DNA of 64,000 nt, taken from NCBI GenBank assembly GCA_024516035.1, contig CM044955.1:16602551-16666550 (forward strand). The letters are read 5' to 3'. The notes under the pieces are model-generated. The model had not been told where the DNA came from, searched no databases, and worked only from the letters and a program-made list of their open reading frames with translations. Positions 54,401-64,000 of the stretch are shown here, piece after piece. The position numbers were made by a program, and so were the translations under genes. Every line of letters begins with the position of its first letter. The stretch's first letter is position 1. This DNA is from Bactericera cockerelli (lineage: Eukaryota; Arthropoda; Insecta; Hemiptera; Triozidae).

Positions 54401-54939
54401 AATTTTGTTTATTTTTGAACCTACTAAAGTATTCTGTTACAACAGTACCCTACATAATAATTATTATTATTAAGTTTTTACAGTGAACTCATGGGACCGG
54501 AAATTTTTTCTCTCATATCCGGATTATCCAAGTTTATTTTGTAAACTAGAGGAAAAAAAGCAAATTTCTCGCTAATTAAGACGTAAAACACAAAGCAAAT
54601 TCAGATGGAATATGAATTTGATTTTGTTTCATGTATACAATTCGATTTCAAAAGCTAAGGTTCATTTATAAAACTTGAACTTCTCTGTACCCGCATACAG
54701 GGTGTTGGACACTTAAAATTACTCGAGTCCCGATTAAAAAAACAAATGAACATTTTCTTAAATAACAATCCAAAAAAATTGAAAACTCGATCCCAGAGTG
54801 CGTCGAAAAGAGGGAAACATGTTAGAGGTACTCTGGGGAACTTCCAGCTAAATGTCCCAATGAATCCCAGATGAGCAAACGGAGGGAGACGCCTAAAAGC
54901 GTCCCTATTTTCGGCATTTTTTTACTTTTGCACTCATGT
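54401..54939. other. Spacer with one half of a foldback end
   Basis: CATACAGGGTGTTGGACACT at 54695 resembles the ends of the foldback elements at 26391, 37239 and 42448, but no inverted partner is present. No gene. Confidence 0.4.
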
Positions 54940-55250
54940 TCGGCACACGGTGACCTGTGTTCGATCCCCAGCAAAGTATGACTTTTCTAATTTGTGCATG
55001 TGATCCTTCTTATACCTCCAGATGAATAATGAGTAGCTACTTGTATGAGTAACAACTAGTGTCAGCATTACCAGAGTATAAAGAAAAAAACATTAAAAAA
55101 TTAAGTAGATAATGCTGCGATAACTAAAAGTGCAGAGGCATTGCGTTTCACCACACAGAAATCCTGCTTTAATTTATTTATGATTGATTTTTGTTTTCTA
55201 TTTTTGTTCAAAGTTTGTTGAATTGTATGTGAAAAGACGACAGTTTAAAC
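54940..55250 (+). mobile_element. SINE-G copy, extended
   Basis: CACACGGTGACCTGTGTTCG and ATCCCCAGC (end of head), body GTAGCTACTTGTATGAGTAA, GATAATGCTGCGATAACTAA, and the 3' part ATTGATTTTTGTTTTCTATT, GTTCAAAGTTTGTTGAATTG. The 5' half of the head is missing. Confidence 0.65.
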
Positions 55251-55442
55251 CAGGGGTTGGCAAGTAAAGTGTGGAGGTTATAAGCTACAGTTTTAGCATG
55301 TTAACGTCTTTTTTTGGATCTACTAAGAGTAAAACTAGCTGACAAGTGACGTGAAATTAACAGACCACAGTTTAAACAATCAGGGATTAGAAAAAAGCTG
55401 TAATTTCACGATGATGATTTTTTTTTGATGAATAGTTAGGTC

Positions 55443-55690
55443 TCAAAGCCTCCGTGGCGAATGGTTGTGACTACTTCCCGTAGTCCTGATATCTGGAGTT
55501 CGATCCCTGGTTGGAGCAGACTTTTCAAAGAAAATTCTGTTCCCTCCAAACACGTGAGGCTGGCATTTCCGTGAGGTTATTGTGGTAACTGGTACGATTC
55601 CCAGCGAATGGAGGGTAAAACCCACGTCCTGACTATCTATCTCAACCAGTACGTTAAAACCAAATAGAATCAACTGGTCACATTAGATCT
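55443..55690 (+). mobile_element. tRNA-headed SINE (SINE-C) copy with head
   Basis: GCCTCCGTGGCGAATGGTTG (A-box side) and GGAGTTCGATCCCTGGTTGG (B box), then AACACGTGAGGCTGGCATTT, GATTCCCAGCGAATGGAGGG and AACCAAATAGAATCAACTGG. This copy supplies the 5' head missing elsewhere. The central GGCTGGGTGAG segment is deleted in it. Confidence 0.65.
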
Positions 55691-56494
55691 AATTAGGTCG
55701 CAGTGTTAACTGTTAGGCTTTCACTGAAAACCCTGCAACCAGATGAGATAATAATAGGTCTAATGACCATTTTCCAAGTTCCACACACTGTTTCTGTGTT
55801 CCTTGCTTAGCTAGTTTTCCAAAAAACTAATCAAATGTTAGAGTACAATAGGACATAAGTTTCTAATTAAATTCACATTTTGTACAAGCATGGATAATAA
55901 ACGATTGGGCAAAAATTAGAGGAATGCTACATGTTTTTTCCCTTAACTTTGTGTATTTCCATGCAGATGAAAAATGATAAAAACTATAGGTAACATTATC
56001 AGGATTTGCCAACAATGCAATTTTCAAATCACCACAACTGCTGTAAAGAATTTTATAATTACTTTTAGTTTTTTCCCCCCAGAATACATGTACTAAACTA
56101 AAAGTAATCTTTAATTTTCTTCAGTAACTAAAAAGGAACAACTATCACTCATAATGTTAAAAGTACCTGAATAATTCAGATTTATATAGATTTTTAATTT
56201 TTACTTTCCTAGGTGAACCTAGTAGAGGTAAAATTTAAATCCCATGTTTTAATTATTATTATTAAAAAAAAAGGTTATGTTCAACAGAAGTTTAAGAATT
56301 TTTCATCTGTATGGATAGTTCCTGGATGTCAAGGGAAAAACAGCTTAGTTCCTCTGATTTTTTCCACTAGTACCTACAAGACATACATATTAATATCAAC
56401 AATATTAGTATTCTGTACAAAATACATTGTTACCAAAATTCAATGAGTAAAATTCGAACCTATGTATATGGATAAAAGAAAGCGATTAAAAGTA
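55691..56494. other. Stretch downstream of RpL40
   Basis: AT-rich, no supported feature. A plus-strand frame at 56213-56446 is low complexity. Confidence 0.35.
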
Positions 56495-56513
56495 TTGAGT
56501 TAGAACTTTTCTC

Positions 56514-56519
56514 TTTATT
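56514..56519 (-). terminator. RpL40: RpL40 polyadenylation signal
   Basis: AATAAA on the minus strand, about 125 bp past the stop codon, the first such hexamer downstream. Cleavage would fall near 56495-56500. Confidence 0.75.
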
Positions 56520-56641
56520 GAAACAGTCAAATATAAATCAAAATCTTTGCCAGTATTTCTGGAAAGCTGAGCTCCCTCTTTTAAATCCCCCAAGAGTAAA
56601 AAAAAAAAGAAAAACAAATAAAGTTGAACAAGTTCTCCTCT

Positions 56642-57706
56642 CTATTTCTTCAGCTTCTTCTTGGGGCGGATGTTGTTGGTGTGGCCACACTTCTTCTTGC
56701 GGCAGTTAGTGGCACGAGGGTGGAGTCTGGCGTAGCACTTGCGGCAGATCATCTTATCACAGTTGTACTTCTCGGCCAGGATCTTCAGGGTGGGCTCAAT
56801 GACACCTCCTCGCAGACGCAGCACCAAGTGGAGGGTGGATTCTGTGAATAAAATCAGTTAGACTCATTTAGGATTCAGAAAGAAAAAAATACAGCTTTCC
56901 ATGGTGCTGATCAACTGATGAGAGTTTACAATATCTGTTCTTTATCAGTTTACAATATGAAGTAAATTTTTAAAAAAAGTACTTCATCCTGAAAAGGATC
57001 TAATTTGTAATAATAGTAATAATAATAATAAGTCACTGGGAAAGAGTTGCACACTGTACCCACTTATTGATCAAAAATTTATGAGAGCCAGTTAGCTCTA
57101 AACCAGCTATCCAGGCATGTTTTAACATAAGTCTAGTGCAACATTTATTTCACATTGCTGATTGCCTTGTCTGCCTGATATCTCTCAAGGGAGAAGCATT
57201 CTGAACAAACTCAGAAAAACTAGTCCATCACTTTTTATTTTTGTTTGAGAAGTAGACTTTACTATTGAAACATAATAAAATTAAAGCTCCACTTCTTCAT
57301 ACTCTCGAGTTTTTGGGAAGACTACCCAAAACACTAGCAGAGTTCCCACACTTGATGTCCAAAGAAAATCTTTGACAGGAATGATTTTGCACTTTTGTTC
57401 CCTGTCACATTAAATTTACCAAATTGTTTCCTTCATTGAAAATTTTCAATAAAGATTTCATCAACATTTTTCACATTTGATTCATCACATTTTTAAAAAA
57501 TGAAATAAATACACACCTTTCTGGATGTTGTAGTCTGACAGGGTTCTGCCATCCTCCAGCTGTTTTCCAGCGAAGATCAATCTCTGTTGGTCAGGAGGGA
57601 TTCCTTCTTTGTCTTGGATTTTGGCCTTGACATTTTCAATGGTGTCACTGGGCTCAACCTCAAGGGTGATGGTTTTCCCCGTCAATGTTTTGACAAAGAT
57701 CTGCAT
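56642..57706 (-). CDS. RpL40: Ubiquitin-60S ribosomal protein L40 fusion
   Basis: The coding sequence is complement(56642..56841, 57517..57706), 129 residues. Residues 1-76 are canonical ubiquitin (starts [17 protein letters not shown], ends LRLRGG), which is cleaved after Gly76 by deubiquitinases to feed the free ubiquitin pool. Residues 77-129 are L40 (eL40) of the large ribosomal subunit, with the zinc-binding set in [15 protein letters not shown] and NCRKKKCGH. The intron falls in phase 1 after Lys63 of ubiquitin, with donor GTGTGT at 57516 and acceptor TATTCACAG ending 56842. The start ATG (57706-57704) follows CATCACC, and the exon opens 15 bp upstream after a TTTTCAG acceptor, so another intron lies in the 5' UTR. 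The usual length is 128; here the end reads PKKKLKK, one Lys more than most insects as I recall. No frame damage and fully typical, so surely a host gene. Confidence 0.97.
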
Positions 57707-58672
57707 GGTGATGTGCTCTTTCTGAAAATATTTGATAAAAATAGGATTATTACTGGAAAGCATATACATTGCCAATTAAGTACACAATACTTAATTGTAA
57801 ATGGTAATAATAATGTCCCTAGAATCAGAGATTTCTTACTCAATCACTTGTATTTTCAACCAATTCTCTTTAAATTTATTTTACATGGTAGAATACTAGG
57901 AATTTTTTCTACATTCTAGATTCTACAAAAAAATTGTATTAGCAAACTGAAGAGACCTTGTTTAAGCACGTTTTGGTCCAAATTTTCAGTTATCAGAGCA
58001 TTCATAGCTCAACCATAAATTATAGAAAGAAAAAAAAAATACAAATGTAGCATGTAAAATACTACTGCACATAATTATACATACAAATTTTTCACTAACA
58101 GAAGTGGTTGTACTGTTCACAAGATATGTGTTTAAGTAAACAATTAGAAGTCAGACACATGAGCTCTAACTCCAAGAACCACTAGTGAAAAGTTGATGAA
58201 TTTAAAATGGGACCATCTACAATACGTTACCTATACAGAGTGAATGAAAAGTCCCAGAACAGATTTTCATCTTTAATCTTTTTGGCTAAAGATAGAGATC
58301 TTGAATTTTGGTGTAAATTTCTAACACAAAATTGTCCATTATTTGGCAGAAATGAAATTTAATTTCTACATAGTGACCCAAAACTAGAGAAACAGGCATC
58401 ATCTTTTGATTATTAAATGGAATACCATATTTTTTTGATACAGTTAGTGAGATTTATGCATTACAAGGAATGTGTTTAATGGAAACTAAAGTTGCTGAGG
58501 AGGTTATGATGAAATATTTGAAAACAGAGCAATTTTTTTTTTTTTAAGCAATACTTCCTTTTTTTATAAGAGGATGGATTACAAAATAATAGACCTCTAG
58601 TCTGAATTAGGCCAGAAATATTAAAAATAATTGATAGCTCAATATTTCCAATTGGTATAAATCACTGAGACT

Positions 58673-58935
58673 ATATCATCGTCCCAGACACAAAGTGTGG
58701 TATCTTCAAAATACAAACTTTAGTAGTGTAAATCGAGATACGTCAGCTTGTTCTTTGAAAGAAATATTCGAAACAATATACGCCAAAATTAAAAATACTC
58801 ATAAAATTGGAATGCTTTGAGATAGAGATACGCCACTTCGTGAGGCGATAAAAAACCATGATTAGAACTAGATACGCCAAAAATCTCAAATGTCCATTTT
58901 TTGAGATATGCCTTCCGTGTTTGGGACGACGATAT
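58673..58935. mobile_element. MITE-like inverted-repeat element in the RpL40 intron
   Basis: ATATCATCGTCCCAGACACA at the left pairs with GTGTTTGGGACGACGATAT at the right. It is 263 bp and non-coding. Internal GAGATACGNCA motifs recur (58735, 58825, 58871). Confidence 0.65.
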
Positions 58936-59046
58936 AACATAGAGGGAACCTTACCTATCTCGAGTTGAACAAATTTATGTGTCCAACTTTGAACAGCTGA
59001 ACAGCTCTTTCAACAAATTGATACATCGGGTTCCCTCTATGTTATA
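58933..59046. repeat. Second inverted pair abutting the MITE
   Basis: TATAACATAGAGGGAACC (58933) and GGTTCCCTCTATGTTATA (59029-59046) are a perfect 18-bp inverted pair enclosing about 78 bp. It may be a second small MITE, or part of an outer element that received the 263-bp MITE. It lies 360 bp inside the predicted first exon. Confidence 0.6.
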
Positions 59047-59407
59047 TGATCTCAGCGGTATAAATGCATGAGAATAACTAAAGGTATGCAACTTCAGCTT
59101 GGTTAAAATTTGATTTGGATTGGTGCAACTTGCAAATCATTCGCTTTCAGCTGACATTTTGTCCTAACCAGGCTGGATGAATTTGATTGTTTGCCCATAT
59201 TATTGTACGATAAATTGTTGAAAAATTATCATTAAAGACCAAACAGGCATGGTGGTACCATTACTTTAGCTTCCCAGACCATGTGGCTGAGCAGATTTCT
59301 TTCCGCTAGAATAAAAAGACATTTTTCAAATATGGTGATCGCTCATGAGTAAGAGCGCTTTACTATTCACCTATCTTCATAAAAATGGAAAGAATAACGT
59401 GACTTAC

Positions 59408-59428
59408 CTATCGGTCACCAAGAAAAAG
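59408..59428 (-). promoter_or_regulatory. RpL40: Predicted RpL40 first exon with TOP-like start
   Basis: On the minus strand CTTTTTCTTGGTGACCGATA then G ends at a perfect GTAAGT donor. A C followed by a pyrimidine run is the terminal oligopyrimidine motif that places ribosomal protein mRNAs under growth-linked translation control. Exon 1 of ribosomal protein genes is often this short. The transcription start at about 59428 is inferred from this motif only. Confidence 0.55.
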
Positions 59429-59429
59429 A

Positions 59430-60264
59430 TCTTCTTTCGAGGAAACAGTCTAAATATTGTAATTTTTGTGATGGTGATGAAAATTTTGAAAGAAAACTAA
59501 CCTCCAAAGTTTTTATTGTTTACGTTTCAGCGCTGTTGCAAGATGAGCTCGCTGAATTCTACAAGACAAAGTGTACTTATCTCGGAAGCTCTTTCTCATT
59601 ATTTTTCGCTTGAGCTTTATTTTACGATTTTCCCTTTCTTCACTTTGTTGTTATTTTTTGGTTTCCAAATACAAATACAATAAATTATTAAAATTGTTAC
59701 TATAGTAGATGTTCTAGATCTTTTTCTTTCAAGACCGATTTACAATGATATCCAAGAACCACATAAACCTTGAATCAACGTTTTGTTTTGACAAGTGATA
59801 TGATATGAGCACTGAGATCATAATTTCATATTGAGGTCATTGGTACCATGATCGGGGCAAGAGGTACCATTACCTCCTTCTTCAGAGATTTCTGCAGACG
59901 ATTCAACATCAAAAAAGATGCCATTAAATCAATTGTCTAACATGTCATTAGATCATCAATATCAATGATCAGAAATCATATAATATATGGACCGCGTTAA
60001 CTCCTACGTTAACCCCCATCCACTCTATATTCATAGATCTATTTTACTAATTTTAATATTGAATAATGCCATGTTATAGTCAAAATTCTCTCTGGGTTTT
60101 GTTTCCTAATTTCATCTTTAATCATCTCAACTTCTGTACTGGTATTCTATGTCTTCGGGCAGCCTGCTGCTGGGCAGGAAGACGGCATTTCAGCATATCT
60201 CTCTAACACGATCTCAGTTGATATGAATGACCTGTCAGAAAAAAGAAGAAAAAAAAGAAAATAA
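59430..60264. other. Upstream side of RpL40 and further intergenic DNA
   Basis: The region above 59428 would hold the RpL40 promoter. I see no TATA box, as is usual for ribosomal protein genes. No further gene was recognised to 60264. Confidence 0.35.
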
Positions 60265-60541
60265 GAGCGCACGATTAGCTCAGTGGTTAAGCACTCGCTT
60301 GCCATGCGGAAGATCCCGGGTTCGATCCCCCGTGCCGACAAAAATTTGTATTCTTAATTTGGTTACAATTGTTTGTAAGGGATACCTTCCGGTGCGCTCG
60401 TGTTGACCCAGCACCTAAATGGGAAGTATTGTGTCACTTCTCGCCCATCAGAGGGGAGGCATACTACGGGATGGGCAAGCTACGACACAGACCACAAGCG
60501 TCTACAGTAGCTCCTGTTTCATGGCTACGAAAGAAATTCAA
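60265..60541 (+). mobile_element. tRNA-Gly-like SINE (SINE-D) copy 2
   Basis: GAGCGCACGATTAGCTCAGT, TCGCTTGCCATGCGGAAGAT and the B box GGGTTCGATCCCCC, then the same body as 21454-21772 with only a few differences. It stops at GGCTACGAAAG, so the T-run and A-tail of copy 1 are absent. GAAAATAA on both sides may be a short target duplication. Confidence 0.8.
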
Positions 60542-61852
60542 GGGAAAATAAAATGAATTTCTTTTGTGGTTAAGTTTATACGAATTTTTCTACATAGTCC
60601 TATAAAAAATATTATTAAGTATCACAGGTAACTTGTATTGTCCTTTAAAAAAATCCAAACGGAAACCCAATAAGGTTTCGTAAAGGTTTTCTAGTTTCGC
60701 TGTCACAGATAACCTTTAAATAACCTTTCTCCCACTCACAAGGATATGGTTATTATTATTATTTTTTTTTTTTGTCTCACATGGGATTTCCGAGATACAT
60801 ATTCCGAGACAATTCACCAAAAATTTAAATCTGGACACACTGTATTACTGCTTCTTTTTTGAAGGCGTAATCCAATAATGCATTGAAAGAAGTATTCTTT
60901 TTTTTGAAGGCGTAATAATTCAATCATTTACTTACCCGCTCAATACATTATTAATTATTATGTATTTGATCTTTGATTATGGAGTTTTTATAATAATGAA
61001 ATATAACATAATACTTTCTTCTTGTTGTAATGTTTACCTATTCAAATAAATTAAAAGCTCTTCCCTGCTATCCACTTTCTCTCAGTAAAGACTGAGCCTT
61101 TACACTTACAATATAACCATGCTACCCACTCAGCTTCAGTCTTTGGATTACACAAATACCTCTGATAACTTGATATATATTATCTACCTGGTAATAACTG
61201 GGGTAGTTCTTGAATACATATACGTGAAAAAGTTTTATCTAGACGGAGATTCTGCAAATGTCAATCAGTTGCAAATGGAAAACTAGTGAATAGCTAACTA
61301 ACCTGAAAAGAACCATTTGCGCCATCAAAACCTCGAAGAGCGACCGCGAAAGAATTTAAAAAGCCTTTTAAAATTGCCTAGTCGGAAAAATGCGTATGCG
61401 CATTTCTGACGTAATTTACCTACTTTTATTTTTCAGTCAAAAGTTTATGGGGCTCTTTTTCTTTTAAAGATTTCATCGTGTTCTAGGAGGCTTCGGATAC
61501 TTTTATCGCTCATTATGAAATTACTTCAATTTTTGTCAGGAATCGTTTCGTGTACTTATCAGAACTTACAAAAGGTGATTTTTAAATTTCTATTGATTGA
61601 CGTAAAATTTAACCAAGTTCCTGGGCTCAGGAAAAAACCACGGAAATCCTTACGATAAACTCTTTCGATAGAGACAGTAATAATAATAATAATAATGCCA
61701 TAATAGATAGGTACTCACTGTAACCGCTATAACGTACCCTGCTGAGTGGGGGCCGCCTTTCCAGCAGAGACGTTTCTGACAAATGATAATTATATCTGTG
61801 GATGGGTAGATTCAACACGGTAAACTTATTGATATTATTATTCTCTCATCTT
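60542..61852. other. Stretch without a recognisable gene
   Basis: A 54-57 bp direct duplication around CTTTTTTGAAGGCGTAAT (60851 and 60903). A short hydrophobic frame at 61518 (MKLLQFLSGIVSC..) has no support. No gene. Confidence 0.35.
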
Positions 61853-63071
61853 CATGCGCGGATATAGGGGGGGGCACGGGGGGCACGTGCCCCCCCAGAT
61901 TTTTTCGGTAAGCGGTGTTTCTCAAATTTCGTTATACCTAATCCTGTAAAAAAAAAATCTCAATGAGTTAGGGGGGCACGGGCCCCAAAATAATTCCCAA
62001 TTCTAAGACTACTCACGTTTAAAAACAGATCTTAATGAGTTAGGGGGGCACGGGCCCCAAAATAATTCCCAATTTTAAGACAAATCCCGTAAAAAAAAGA
62101 TCACAATAAGTTAGGGGGGCACGGGTCCCAAAATAATTCCCAATTCTAAGACTAATCCCGTAATAAAAAATCTCAATAAGTTATGGGGGCATGGGACCCA
62201 AAATAATTCTCAATTCTAAGACTGATCCCGTAAAAAATAAAATCTCAATAAGTTAGGGGGGCACGGGTCCCAAAATAATTCTCAATTCTAAGACTAATCC
62301 CGTAAAAAAAAAGATCTCAATAAGTTATGGGGGCACGGGACCCAAAATAATTCCCAATTCAAAGACTAATCCCGTTAAAAAAATCTCAATAATTTAGGGG
62401 GCACGGGCCCCAAAATAATTCCCAATTCTAAGACCAATAAGAAGTAACTAAATAATAAAGTTGTCAAATCCACACAGATTGTCCGAGAAACCTGAAAATT
62501 TATCTATAGGTCTATTTGGATCAGGGAATATATCTCTAGGGTTTAGCTACACGGGGTAAGGACACATTTTTCGACCGAAATGACATTTTTTTTCTCAAAA
62601 TTTGTCGTGACAGCTCCACGGCGGCGGCGTATCAACTCAAAAAGAGAAGGTTTTAAGCAAGGGTTCAAGTTTTCATTTGAGATATCAATCACAAAATTCT
62701 GAGGAGCCGTTCTTGAGCTACGTTGAGTAAGGACATAAAATGGATGGGTAAACAAAAAGTATTTACGTTTTTTGACCTGAATGACATTTTTTCTCGAAAT
62801 ATGTCGTGACGAACTATCAACTCAAAGCGAGAGTGTTTTTGCAAGGGTTGGAGTCTTCATTTGACATATTGATCGCGAAGTTCTGATGAGCCATTCTTGA
62901 GCTCCAGTAAGGACAAGAAATGGATGGGTGACACGAAAAATATTGACATTTGTGTGTGTGTGTGTGGGGGGGGGGGGTGTGATGGGCTTGCGAAGCGGCG
63001 GGTGCAACCCGCTAGTTAGGTATATTGTGCGATTGTGCCCCCCCGGTACAAGAGGGCTATATCCGCACATG
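61853..63071. mobile_element. DNA transposon relic with 8-bp target duplication
   Basis: The ends CATGCGCGGATATAG (61853) and CTATATCCGCACATG (ending 63071) are inverted repeats differing at one position. The flanks are a perfect 8-bp direct repeat CTCATCTT (61845-61852 and 63072-63079). That suits hAT-like (or P-like) elements. Next to the ends are G/C runs that also pair (GGGGGGGCACG..; GTGCCCCCCCGG). The interior holds a 71-bp tandem array, then two diverged copies of a 190-bp unit (62565-62760 and 62766-62940), then GT/G runs and an inverted CTAGCGGGT-family end. No transposase. Confidence 0.8.
61940..62440. repeat. Tandem array, unit about 71 bp, seven to eight copies
   Basis: TCTCAATAAGTTAGGGGGGC, then ACGGGCCCCAAAATAATTCC and CAATTCTAAGACTAATCCCG, repeat with markers at 61968, 62040, 62111, 62181, 62253, 62325 and 62393. 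Spacing is 68-72 bp. Length variation comes mainly from the A run. Confidence 0.9.
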
Positions 63072-63119
63072 CTCATCTTGACAAAATTTTGCAACTTCAT
63101 GATGGTATTAAATTTTTAT

Positions 63120-63272
63120 CAGTATACCTATTATTGTTCAATAATGATAGTGTACATTGTATTGAATTGAAAAATAATCATACGAGTAGAATAATGTAGG
63201 TATTGTAGGTATAGGACCTATTAAACTTTAGGTAAAGTTATTCTACTATCATGATTGAACAATAGGTACATA
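63120..63272. repeat. Short inverted repeat, possible MITE
   Basis: ACCTATTATTGTTCAATAAT at 63127 pairs imperfectly with CATGATTGAACAATAGGT at about 63250-63267. About 145 bp in all, no coding. Confidence 0.45.
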
Positions 63273-64000
63273 TATTATGATGCATTATACGATGTATCCA
63301 ACTTTGAACAAAATAATCATTTCTCTTGAGTTAACGATCCTCTTACGGACGAGGATCCTGGACCATAAATGGCCTAACCACAAAACCATCAAGTTGTTTA
63401 CTCGCCAGAAACTTTGGTCAGGAGCCCCAAAATTTTAATTGGAACATCGCATCCTACATACATGAATTACTGAGGTTATAGACGAACATAAAATATATTC
63501 CGAAACCCGTAAAGTTAATAACATGTTCCCGAAATAAACTTCTGAAGAGGCGTGGTATGACTCTGTGGAAGGATATTTTAATACGGAGAATAGTTACGTA
63601 AAATATTGGGGGCTTTTTAATTGAGAATCAGAGTTTTCAGTGTCTTGTAGCATGTTCCTACTGAAGCGCTTATACTTGTATCTCGAGAACTCGGGGGTTT
63701 CTATCTGATAATAATGAGGTAATAGTGAAATAGTCCCGTGTGATGAGGACATTAAATCTATGCTCGAGCAGGATTCAGGATATCTTGTAGGTACCTAGGA
63801 CGTGCATCTGTCATCTAGTCTCGTCTACGTCGCGTTGGTCGGGTAGTAAAGTATGATGCTGTTGACAGAATCTGCGAAACTTGAAACAAAGAAATTGTGT
63901 CCCCATAAAAAAGCTTGAATTGATAAAGCTTGAATTGATAAATACTTACTTCTTGTAAAATAATAAACTTAGTTAACAGTCCAGTTCACCCTAGCTACGG
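63273..64000. other. Stretch without a recognisable gene
   Basis: I see no supported feature up to the end of the window. A small direct repeat (AAGCTTGAATTGATAAA) lies at 63911-63942. Confidence 0.35.

Larger units (their letters stand above)
57722..59407 (-). other. RpL40: RpL40 5'-UTR intron
   Basis: The acceptor TTTTCAG at 57728-57722 precedes the coding exon. The best donor upstream on the minus strand is GATAG/GTAAGT at 59408/59407. The intron would be about 1.7 kb and hosts MITE-like inverted repeats (58673-59046). The 5' end is predicted, not proven. Confidence 0.6.

Noticed and set aside
57485..57775. A ubiquitin-like protein with a 23-residue N-terminal extension
   Set aside because: The extension is intron sequence upstream of a TTTTCAG acceptor, and the C-terminal residues after Lys63 are intron read-through. 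The spliced RpL40 model explains it.
58230..58330. A mariner end (GAATGAAAAGTCCCAGAACA)
   Set aside because: It resembles a terminal sequence, but no inverted partner or transposase fragment was found within the intron.
1..64000. Bacterial or organelle genes, CRISPR arrays, riboswitches
   Set aside because: No operons, Shine-Dalgarno spacing or prokaryotic families were seen. The splicing, SINE/LINE content and RpL40 fusion show nuclear eukaryotic DNA.

Overview
This window looks like AT-rich nuclear DNA of an arthropod, most likely an insect. The signs are spliced genes with GT..AG introns, polyadenylation signals, 5S rRNA sequence of animal type, and a dense mix of SINEs, LINE 3' ends, MITEs and DNA transposons. 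I cannot fix the species from sequence alone. There is no bacterial operon structure and no sign of prokaryotic genes.

Only two host protein genes are well supported, both on the minus strand. (1) RpL40 (ubiquitin fused to 60S ribosomal protein L40), about 56495-59428: a short non-coding first exon starting in a pyrimidine (TOP-like) tract, two introns, a complete 129-residue reading frame and an AATAAA signal. (2) A two-exon gene at about 23340-25450 that encodes an 80-residue protein: a signal peptide exon, then an acidic exon rich in Tyr, Asp and Glu. I do not recognise the family. Weaker candidate exons are noted at 28124, 33195, 34340 and 43485.

Most of the rest is transposon-derived. 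From left to right: a decayed pogo/Tigger element (0.8-2.2 kb); a 5S-rRNA-headed SINE with an 11-bp target duplication (4.0-4.2 kb); tRNA-headed SINEs of several families scattered throughout; minisatellites and a hAT fragment (8.7-9.8 kb); a 104-bp tandem repeat (11.6 kb); a 53-bp tandem array with a LINE tail carried in a 386-bp higher-order repeat (17.8-18.7 kb); the secreted-protein gene with a hAT MITE and other repeats in its intron (23.3-25.4 kb); a homopurine block (27-28 kb); a 1.65-kb palindrome whose arms carry ACAGGGTG motifs at roughly 125-140 bp spacing (37.2-38.9 kb); an inverted-repeat element holding a 45-bp tandem array (44.9-45.7 kb); a three-level nested insertion, SINE inside a PIF/Harbinger-like element inside another SINE (48.8-50.2 kb); a piggyBac-like relic (52.3-53.4 kb); two 5S rRNA sequences head to head in a palindrome (54.0-54.4 kb); RpL40 (56.5-59.4 kb); and a 1.2-kb element with an 8-bp target duplication and a 71-bp tandem array (61.9-63.1 kb).

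The strongest leads are the small acidic secreted protein gene, the 5S-headed SINE that shares a central domain with a tRNA-headed SINE, the 5S palindrome, and the large ACAGGGTG palindrome. SINE family labels (SINE-A to SINE-G) are local names used only for this window.
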